NCBI RefSeq assembly: GCF_009733595.1
Contig: NZ_WOFH01000010.1
Span: forward strand, 307,694-371,693
Direction of reading: 5' to 3'
Source: Actinomadura litoris
Lineage (GTDB): Bacteria; Actinomycetota; Actinomycetes; Streptosporangiales; Streptosporangiaceae
Length of the DNA: 64,000 bases
In this document: positions 58,128 to 64,000 of the stretch, one piece after another
How positions within the stretch are numbered: the stretch's first letter is position 1
Layout: every line of letters begins with the position of its first letter
Notes under the pieces: model-generated
What the model saw: only the letters and a program-made list of their open reading frames with translations
What the model was told of the DNA's origin: nothing
Databases searched by the model: none
Program-made: the position numbers and the translations under genes

Positions 58128-59177
58128 TCAGGGACGTCCCGCGCCGTAGTAGTTGGAGACGTAGTACCCCGACGAGATGTCGGCGATCCGGACGACGTCG
58201 CCGGTGTGCGGGGCGTGGATCATCTTGCCGCCGCCCACGTACATGCCGACGTGCCCGAGGCTGCTGAAGAACACCAGGTCGCCCGGCTGGAGGTCGCTCT
58301 TGTCGACCCGCTTGGTCGCCGCGAACTGCGAGTTCGTCGTGCGGGTGATGCTGACGCCCGCCGCGCCCCAGGCGCGCATGGTCAGCCCGGAGCAGTCGAA
58401 GGAGTTCGGGCCCGCCGCGCCGTAGACGTACGGCTTGCCGAGCTGGGCGTAGGCGTAGTTCAGCGCGGTGCGCGCCGAGCCGCTGGCCGGGCCGTTGTAG
58501 GTCCCGCCCGTGCCGCCGCCGCCACCGGACTTGCTCGGCGACTTCTCGCCCAGCTTGGCCAGCAGCTTCTTCTGCTGCTCGACCTGCTTGTCGAGCTCCT
58601 TCTTCTTGTCCTTCAGCTCCTTGGCCTTGCCCGCGACGTCGTCGTAGGCGCTCTGGGCCGTCGCCCGCTCCCGGCGCAGCCGCTGGGTGGCCGCGAGGAA
58701 CTGGGTGAGCTGCGAGCTGCGCTCCTGCGACAGGTGCGTGAAGACCGCCGCCTGGTCGAGGATCGCCTGCGGGTCGTCGCTGCCGACGAAACCCGACACG
58801 TCGGTGGTGTTGCCGTTCTTGTACGCGGCGGCCGCCATCTGCGCGATCGCGGAACGCTGCCGCTCGAACGCCGTCTCCTCGCCCTTGCTCGACTTCTTGG
58901 CGGCGTCGAGCTTCTTCTTGGCGATCTTGAGCTGCTCGTTGACCTTGTTGTACTTCTCGACGTTCTGGTCAACCTGCTCATTGAGCTTGGTGAGCTTCTT
59001 GCGCACGTCCGCCGCCTTCGGCTTGGGCGCCGCGTGCGCCACCACCGGGGGGAAGGCGAAGGACGCCGTCGCCGCGAGGCAGGCCACTGCCACCACGCGA
59101 CGGGCCGCGCCACCAGGCGCGCGATGTCTCCGCCGGTCACGCGATTGCGCTGAGGCCCCGATGAGATCACTGGCCAC
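58128..59177 (-). CDS. Secreted NlpC/P60 peptidoglycan hydrolase with coiled coil (RipA-like)
   Basis: 349 residues from GTG 59177. Signal peptide (VVAVACLAATASFAFPPVVAHA), a long charged coiled coil over residues ~52-210 (KLTKLNEQVDQNVEKYNKVN, KELKDKKKELDKQVEQQKK), a Gly-rich linker, and a C-terminal NlpC/P60 domain with catalytic Cys in FDCSGLTMRAWG (~259), His in LGHVGMYV (~308) and the third polar residue in MIHAPHTG. It cuts stem peptides of peptidoglycan in growth or division; the coiled coil usually restrains it. Upstream gap to 59379 shows no riboswitch. Confidence 0.93.
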   Translation of the reverse strand: MASDLIGASAQSRDRRRHRAPGGAARRVVAVACLAATASFAFPPVVAHAAPKPKAADVRKKLTKLNEQVDQNVEKYNKVNEQLKIAKKKLDAAKKSSKGEETAFERQRSAIAQMAAAAYKNGNTTDVSGFVGSDDPQAILDQAAVFTHLSQERSSQLTQFLAATQRLRRERATAQSAYDDVAGKAKELKDKKKELDKQVEQQKKLLAKLGEKSPSKSGGGGGTGGTYNGPASGSARTALNYAYAQLGKPYVYGAAGPNSFDCSGLTMRAWGAAGVSITRTTNSQFAATKRVDKSDLQPGDLVFFSSLGHVGMYVGGGKMIHAPHTGDVVRIADISSGYYVSNYYGAGRP

Positions 59178-59379
59178 GGTCGAATTCGCCCCTCTCGCTC
59201 CACGACGTCAGCGGACGACATTAGCGAGGCACAACAACCGTCACAACCGAAACATCACATCTTGATTGACTTATCCCGCGTACGTCCACTTTCCGTGATA
59301 CCAAGATCACCGACAGTCGGAACGGGGTTCGCGCAGGTCACAAGCGGTTCAGCGGGGGCACAAGGCGGTCGTCGGCGGG

Positions 59380-60762
59380 TCAGGAGCGGCCGAGGCGGCG
59401 CAGCAGCAGGGTGGACGGCGCGGGGCGCGCACCGGCGCGGCGCGCCGCGTCCGCGACCTCGCGGTCGGCCGACACCACCACGACGGCCCGGCCGGGCGGC
59501 TCGGCCCGCACCAGGTCGCCGATCAGCTCGTCGGCGGTCTGCCCGGGGTTGCTGAACAGCACCCGCACCCCGCGCGGCGCCCCGACGGGCACCGGCGCGT
59601 CCAGGTCCGCGCCGTCGAACACGCACGTCACCTCGGCGCGGGTCTGCGCGGCGAGGCCGCCGAGGCCCGACACGAGGCGGTTGCGCTGGTCCGACAGGGG
59701 CAGCTCGCCGTAGCCGGTCTTGGTGACGTTGTAGCCGTCCACGACGAGGTGGACCTGCGGCAGCGTCAGCAGCTGGTCGAGGAGCTGCGGGTCGCTGTCG
59801 GACAGCACGCGGCCCGGCAGCGCCCGGTGGGGCTCCTGCGCGCCGACGACGTCGGCCGGGCGCCCGATCGTGGAGGGCAGCGCCAGCTCGGTGCGCACGC
59901 CGCGCGCCGCGTCCACCAGCGTGTCGAGCAGCATCCGCAGCCGGACGTCGTCGACGTTGCGGCCCTCGCGCGCGGCCCGCTTGGCGGCCTCGGCCGCCGC
60001 CTCGGCCTGCGCGGCGCGGGCGCGCAGCTTGCGCAGCTCCTTGTCGGCGGCGGCGGTCGACTCGCGCGCGGCGGCCAGCTCGCGCTCGGCGCCCGCCGCG
60101 AGCAGCTCGGCGCTCGCCTGCGCGTCGCGCGCCCGCGTCCGCGCCTCGTGCAGCTTGCGGCGCAGCTCGGCGATCTCGGCCTTGGCGCCGCGCAGGTCGG
60201 CGCGCAGCTTCTCGACCTCCCCGGCGCGCGCCGCGCGGGCGGCGGCCAGCTCCTCGCGCAGCGCGGCGAAGCGGCGCTCGGCCGCCTCCTCCTCCGACGC
60301 CGACACCGAGCGCTCCAGCTCCGCGCGCGCCGCCTCGACCAGCCCCGTCCACCCTGGGGGGCGCAGCAGGTAGGCCAGCACCGCGACGCGGACGGGGTCG
60401 GCCGCAGGCGGGACGTCGCCGCCCTCCACCGCCTCCACCAGCTCCGGCTGCGCCTCGCGCGGCGGCCCGGCGACCCGCCGCCGGAACCCGTCGTCCTTCT
60501 CCAGCAGCGCGGCGATGTGCTGGCCGGCGAGCTTGGCGCGCTTGCGCCGCTCGAACCGCGCGAACCGGCGCAGCGGCATCGGCACCTCGTCGATCGGCAG
60601 CGCGCCGATCAGCTCGGCGGCCGCCTCCACCACGCCCTGCCGGACGGCCTCCGGCAGAGGCCCGCCCAGCTGCTCGGGGGCGCCTGGGCTCGCTTCGGGG
60701 CTGTCGATGGTCCCGCTCCTTCCGGGCTTGCCGCCGGTGGGCCGAGTGTTCCCGAGCGCCAC
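59380..60762 (-). CDS. NYN-domain (PIN-like RNase) protein with coiled coil
   Basis: 460 residues starting at GTG 60762. A basic, helical N-terminal domain (residues ~30-150) is followed by a long coiled coil (EEEAAERRFAALREELAAAR to RARAAQAEAAAEAAKRAA, ~155-270) and a C-terminal NYN domain (YacP-type) with LVVDGYNVTKTGYGEL near residue 340, VFDGADLD, and VVVSADREVADAARRAGA, holding the conserved acidic residues for metal-dependent RNA cleavage. It presumably acts on RNA at ribosomes or in processing; target unknown. Confidence 0.85.
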   Translation of the reverse strand: MALGNTRPTGGKPGRSGTIDSPEASPGAPEQLGGPLPEAVRQGVVEAAAELIGALPIDEVPMPLRRFARFERRKRAKLAGQHIAALLEKDDGFRRRVAGPPREAQPELVEAVEGGDVPPAADPVRVAVLAYLLRPPGWTGLVEAARAELERSVSASEEEAAERRFAALREELAAARAARAGEVEKLRADLRGAKAEIAELRRKLHEARTRARDAQASAELLAAGAERELAAARESTAAADKELRKLRARAAQAEAAAEAAKRAAREGRNVDDVRLRMLLDTLVDAARGVRTELALPSTIGRPADVVGAQEPHRALPGRVLSDSDPQLLDQLLTLPQVHLVVDGYNVTKTGYGELPLSDQRNRLVSGLGGLAAQTRAEVTCVFDGADLDAPVPVGAPRGVRVLFSNPGQTADELIGDLVRAEPPGRAVVVVSADREVADAARRAGARPAPSTLLLRRLGRS

Positions 60763-60919
60763 ACACCCTAACCAGCGGGAATGCAGGGACGGCCTGCTCC
60801 GTGCAGGAGATCGGCCGGACGCGCCGAACCCCCGAGCCGTCCCCCGTGGCCCCCACCCGGCGGGACGTGCCGGCGCGGGACCAACCCTAGCGGCCCGGAC
60901 TTCTGTCGGTGGCGTCCTC

Positions 60920-60925
60920 TACGGT
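60920..60925 (+). promoter_or_regulatory. -10 box of a probable leaderless promoter for the exonuclease/GIY-YIG gene
   Basis: TACGGT followed by seven bases and ATG 60933. It also decides the start in favour of this ATG over GTG 60909, which would lie upstream of the box. Confidence 0.45.
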
Positions 60926-60932
60926 CCCGGGC

Positions 60933-62708
60933 ATGACGGCTGCGCACGTCCAGGGCACCCTGGACGACCTCGGTACGCCCCTGTCCGGCGTCACCTTCGT
61001 GGTGGTCGACCTGGAGACGACCGGCGGCTCGGCGGCCGACTCGGCCATCACCGAGATCGGCGCGGTGAAGGTGCGCGGCGGGGAGGAGCTCGGCGAGCTC
61101 GGCACGCTGGTCGACCCGGGCGGGCCCGTCCCGCCGTTCATCACCGCGCTGACCGGCATCACCACCGCGATGGTGACCGCCGCCCCCCGGATGGACTCGG
61201 TGCTCCCCGCCTTCCTGGAGTTCGCGCGCGGCAGCGTGCTCGTCGCCCACAACGCGCCCTTCGACATCGGCTTCCTCAAGGCGGCGTGCGCCGAGCACGG
61301 CTACGCCTGGCCGAGGTTCACCGTCGTCGACACCGTCGACCTGGCGCGCCGCGTCCTGTCCAAGGACGAGGTGCCCAACTGCAAGCTCGGCACGCTCTCC
61401 CGGTTCTTCCGCACGGCGACCGAGCCGACGCACCGCGCCCTCGCCGACGCCCGCGCCACCGTCGAGGTGCTGCACGGGCTCATCGAGCGGCTCGGCTCGT
61501 TCGGCGTCACCTCGCTGGAGGAGATGCGCGGCTTCGCCAAGGCGCCCACGCCCGAGCAGCGCCGCAAGCGCCACCTCGCCGACGACGTCCCGTCCGCGCC
61601 GGGCGTGTACCTGTTCGAGGACGCCGCGGGCGAGGCGCTGTACGTCGGCAAGAGCGGCGACCTGCGGTCGCGGGTGCGCAGCTACTTCACCGGGTCGGAG
61701 ACGCGGCGCCGCGTCCGGGAGATGGTGGGGCTCGCCGAGCGGATCCGGACGATCGTGTGCGCGACCGGCCTGGAGGCGGAGGTCCGCGAGCTGCGGCTGA
61801 TCGCCGAGCACAAGCCCCGCTACAACCGCCGCTCGAAGTTCCCCGAGCGGGCGCTGTGGCTGAAGCTCACCGCCGAGCCGTTCCCGCGGCTGTCGATCGT
61901 CCGCGAGATCCGCGACGACGGCGCCCGCTACCTCGGCCCGATCTCCTCGCGGCGGCAGGCCGAGGAGGCGCGCGCCGCGCTGCACGAGGCCGTCCCGCTG
62001 CGGCAGTGCACGCAGCGGATCACGCTGCGGCTGGTGGAGGCCGGGCGGCTGCACGCCTGCGCGCTCGCCGAGATGGGCCACTGCGGCGCGCCCTGCGACG
62101 GCAGCGAGGCATTGGAGGACTACACCGCCCACGTCACCGCCGCCCAGGAGATCATGGAGGGGGACGCGCGCCCGGTGGTGGCCTCCGCGCGGGCCCGCAT
62201 CGACCGGCTCTCGCGCGAGCTGCGCTACGAGGAGGCCGCCGCCCAGCGCGACCGGCTGGCCGCGTTCGTGCGCGCCGCCGCGCGCGGGCAGCGGCTCACC
62301 GCGTTCGCGCGGCTGCGGCAGCTCGTGGCGGCGCGCCCGGCCTTCGACAACGGCTGGGAGCTGGCGGTCGTGCGCTACGGGCGGCTCGCGGCGGCCGGAA
62401 CGGTCCCGCCGCGCGCCGACCCCTGGCCCTACGTGCACGCCCTCACCGCCACCGCCGAGACGGTCTTCCCGCCCGTCGGCGGCGCTCCCGGAGGCGTACC
62501 GCTCGGCACCGCGCAGGGCGGCGGCGCGACCGCCGAGGAGATGGAGTGCGTGCTGCGCTGGCTCGACCTGCCCGGCGTCCGCCTCGTCGAGGTGGACGGC
62601 GAGTGGACGTGCCCCGCCCACGGCGCCGAGGGTCTGCGCGGCTGGATCGACAACGCCTACGCCGCCCACGACCCGAAGTCGTCCGGGCGGAGCCGCCCGC
62701 TGAGGTGA
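60933..62708 (+). CDS. DEDD 3'-5' exonuclease fused to GIY-YIG (UvrC-like) nuclease
   Basis: 591 residues. Residues ~15-185 are a DnaQ-like exonuclease: Exo I VVVDLETTGG, Exo II VAHNAPFDIGFL, Exo III HRALADARAT. Residues ~210-300 are a UvrC-type GIY-YIG domain: GVYLFEDAAGEALYVGKSGDLRSRVRSYF with its catalytic Arg and later Glu region (ATGLEAEVRELRLIAEHKPRYN). The remainder has UvrB-binding-like and Cys-containing helices (CALAEMGHCGAPCDG). Such Cho-like fusions are common in actinobacteria and are thought to work in nucleotide-excision repair. Confidence 0.92.
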   Translation: MTAAHVQGTLDDLGTPLSGVTFVVVDLETTGGSAADSAITEIGAVKVRGGEELGELGTLVDPGGPVPPFITALTGITTAMVTAAPRMDSVLPAFLEFARGSVLVAHNAPFDIGFLKAACAEHGYAWPRFTVVDTVDLARRVLSKDEVPNCKLGTLSRFFRTATEPTHRALADARATVEVLHGLIERLGSFGVTSLEEMRGFAKAPTPEQRRKRHLADDVPSAPGVYLFEDAAGEALYVGKSGDLRSRVRSYFTGSETRRRVREMVGLAERIRTIVCATGLEAEVRELRLIAEHKPRYNRRSKFPERALWLKLTAEPFPRLSIVREIRDDGARYLGPISSRRQAEEARAALHEAVPLRQCTQRITLRLVEAGRLHACALAEMGHCGAPCDGSEALEDYTAHVTAAQEIMEGDARPVVASARARIDRLSRELRYEEAAAQRDRLAAFVRAAARGQRLTAFARLRQLVAARPAFDNGWELAVVRYGRLAAAGTVPPRADPWPYVHALTATAETVFPPVGGAPGGVPLGTAQGGGATAEEMECVLRWLDLPGVRLVEVDGEWTCPAHGAEGLRGWIDNAYAAHDPKSSGRSRPLR

Positions 62709-62777
62709 CGGCGGCTACAGTGACGGGCGAGGTCCCGGTGGTGGGCGCCGGGTGACGGAGAGGACGTCGAACACCGC

Positions 62778-63527
62778 ATGGCCGTGCCTCTCTACGACAG
62801 CCAGCCCGCGCGGCGCGTCCCCTGGGTGACCTATCTGCTGGTCGCGGCCAACGTCGTGGTGTTCCTGCTGACCCCGATGTCCAACTTCGCCACCTGGTAC
62901 GGCGAGGACCGCGCCCGCGAGTGCGAGGCGGTGCGGTTCAGCCACGAGTACGGCGCCGTCCCGAAGGAGCTGACCACCGGCGTCCAGCAGCCGCTCCCGG
63001 TGGACGCCGTCGAGGAGTGCGGCCCCGCCCGCTTCGCCAAGCATCCCTGGACGTCCGCGTTCACCTCGATGTTCCTGCACTCGGGCGCCCTGCACCTGGT
63101 GGGCAACCTGGTGGCGCTGTTCGTCGTCGGCGCGGGCGTCGAGGACCGGCTCGGACGGCTGCGCTACCTGCTCGCCTACCTGCTGTTCGGCCTCGTCGCC
63201 GTCTACGGCTTCGCCTACACCTCGGCCGGGTCGACGGTGCCGCTGATCGGCGCGTCCGGCGCGATCGCGGGCGTGATGGGCGCCTACGCGATCCTCAACC
63301 CGCGCGGCCGCATCGTCAGCTACGTCCCGCCGGTGATCGTCGTCCGGCTGCCGGTGTGGGTGGTGCTCGGCTACTGGTTCGTGCTCCAGTGGCTGTCGCT
63401 CGGCGACGAGGAGAGCAACGTCGCCTACACCGCGCACATCTACGGCTTCGCCGCCGGGGTGGTCTTCGCGCTGCTGGCCCGCCGCGCGGGCCCCGCGCGC
63501 CGCCCGGTGGCCCTGAGCAGAGGCTGA
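62778..63527 (+). CDS. Rhomboid family intramembrane serine protease
   Basis: 249 residues. Starts at a membrane helix (WVTYLLVAANVVVFLLTP), then a ~50-residue periplasmic loop, LHSGALHLVGNLVALFVVG (conserved H-x-x-x-N), the active serine in IGASGAIAGVMGAYA, and the histidine in AYTAHIYGFAAGVVFAL, making the Ser-His dyad. TACAGT at 62714 is a likely -10. Substrates unknown. Confidence 0.92.
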   Translation: MAVPLYDSQPARRVPWVTYLLVAANVVVFLLTPMSNFATWYGEDRARECEAVRFSHEYGAVPKELTTGVQQPLPVDAVEECGPARFAKHPWTSAFTSMFLHSGALHLVGNLVALFVVGAGVEDRLGRLRYLLAYLLFGLVAVYGFAYTSAGSTVPLIGASGAIAGVMGAYAILNPRGRIVSYVPPVIVVRLPVWVVLGYWFVLQWLSLGDEESNVAYTAHIYGFAAGVVFALLARRAGPARRPVALSRG

Positions 63528-63589
63528 GCGGCCGCCCGATAGGGTTGGGGCATCCGCATGTGCAGGGCGAAGGTGCAGGGAGGGTGCCG

Positions 63590-63877
63590 GTGGTCACCGC
63601 CATCGTGTTCGTCAAGGCCGACGTCGCGCGCATCCACGAGGTGGCCGAGACGATCGCGGCGCTGGACGGCGTCAGCGAGGTCTACTCCGTCACCGGTGAG
63701 CACGACCTCATGGCGATGGTCCGCGTCCGGGACCACGACGAGCTGAACGACGTGATCCCGGGGCGCCTCAACAAGGTGCCCGGCATCCTCGACACCGAGA
63801 CCCACATCGCGTTCCGCACCTACTCCCAGCACGACCTGGAGCAGGCGTTCGCCCTCGGCCTGCCCGACGCCGACTAG
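63590..63877 (+). CDS. Stand-alone Lrp/AsnC ligand-binding (RAM) domain protein
   Basis: 95 residues from GTG 63590 (GGGAGG upstream; GTG 63584 also in frame). VVTAIVFVKADVARIHEVAETIAALDGVSEVYSVTGEHDLMAMVRV, then a conserved ILDTETHIAFRTYSQHDLE, is the RAM beta-alpha-beta fold of AsnC regulators without the DNA-binding half. Such short forms may sense amino acids or partner with full-length regulators. Confidence 0.88.
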   Translation: MVTAIVFVKADVARIHEVAETIAALDGVSEVYSVTGEHDLMAMVRVRDHDELNDVIPGRLNKVPGILDTETHIAFRTYSQHDLEQAFALGLPDAD

Positions 63878-63907
63878 ATCGTTGATGGGGGTTGTGGTGT
63901 GGTCTGG

Positions 63908-64000
63908 TCAGTGGTCGTAGGCGGTCAGTGATCGTTTGATCGGGGCGTGGGTCAGCCAGTTGTGCCAGATCGCGGCGTTGAGGGCGCAGATGCGTTGGCA
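63908..64000 (-). mobile_element. 3' end of an insertion-sequence transposase (IS982-like), cut by the window edge
   Basis: The minus-strand frame entering at the edge translates to about 30 residues CQRICALNAAIWHNWLTHAP... and ends RSLTAYDH at a TGA. The phrase NAAIWHNWLTHAPIKRSLTAYDH resembles the C-terminus of actinomycete transposases often labelled IS982; the family name is from memory. The element's terminus probably lies in 63878-63907, just after the AsnC-type gene. Confidence 0.55.

Noticed and set aside
57675..59153. A 492-codon plus-strand frame opposite the NlpC/P60 gene and riboswitch
   Set aside because: It is the antisense shadow of the coiled-coil and catalytic codons; its sequence is a Val/Leu/Arg-rich artefact.

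Overview
The window is very GC-rich, uses many GTG starts and strong third-position G/C codons, and carries actinobacterial marker genes (glnE next to two glutamine synthetases, DUF4191, DUF3043, the actinobacterial cytochrome oxidase subunit ctaF, pspAA/pspAB, stand-alone AsnC ligand-binding domain). The backbone follows the order known from Mycobacterium tuberculosis Rv2199c-Rv2222c (cta genes, adenosine-kinase-like pfkB, erpA, cob genes, pepB, dlaT, TIGR01777, lipB, lipA, DUF4191, RDD, glnA1, glnE, glnA2), so this is a conserved actinobacterial chromosomal core with accessory blocks between core genes. A filamentous actinomycete of the Actinomadura/Streptosporangiales type is my best guess; that assignment is inference.

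Region by region: 1-4.0 kb, glnA2 (5' truncated) and glnE. 4.1-15.7 kb, accessory block: two tandem PAP2 membrane proteins, a secreted tripeptidyl-aminopeptidase-like hydrolase, OsmC, an SNF2 helicase, then a gene-free stretch (about 10.69-11.23 kb) with four tandem Y-RNA-like elements directly upstream of a bacterial Ro60 (TROVE/vWA) gene, then an XRE regulator, a small unknown gene and two tiny Cys-rich proteins. 15.8-28 kb, core nitrogen and lipoate metabolism: glnA with a GlnR operator, RDD, DUF4191, lipA, lipB, peptidase E, TIGR01777, 2-oxoacid dehydrogenase E2 and E3, pepA. 28.2-35.1 kb, a GntR-headed operon with overlapping genes: ferredoxin, lipoprotein substrate-binding protein with a NosL-like tail, ABC permease and ATPase, and a large AprA-like flavoprotein fused to HEAT repeats. 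35.1-42.6 kb: cobU-cobS, an ECF-like sigma factor with a membrane partner, a secreted protein, aldo/keto reductase, DUF3043. 42.9-45.5 kb: envelope-stress operon pspA-pspAA-htpX-pspAB. 45.5-53.3 kb: nadA, erpA, pfkB kinase, a cysteine-desulfurase/TusA pair, ctaC-ctaD-ctaF. 53.4-59.2 kb, cell envelope: L,D-transpeptidase lipoprotein, an M48 and an MA-like metallopeptidase behind a ydaO-type c-di-AMP riboswitch, and an NlpC/P60 hydrolase. 59.4-64 kb: NYN protein, DEDD exonuclease/GIY-YIG fusion, rhomboid protease, AsnC-type domain, and the 3' end of an insertion-sequence transposase cut by the window edge.

The two most notable systems are (i) the Y-RNA array plus Ro60, where at least three RNAs carry a T-arm/acceptor-hairpin/D-arm module in the circularly permuted order of YrlA-class Y RNAs and one lacks it, and (ii) the transporter-flavoprotein operon, which couples import of an unknown (possibly sulfur-containing) small molecule to an AprA-like redox enzyme. 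Several core genes also show a TANNNT -10 box 6-7 bases before the start codon, suggesting frequent leaderless transcription.
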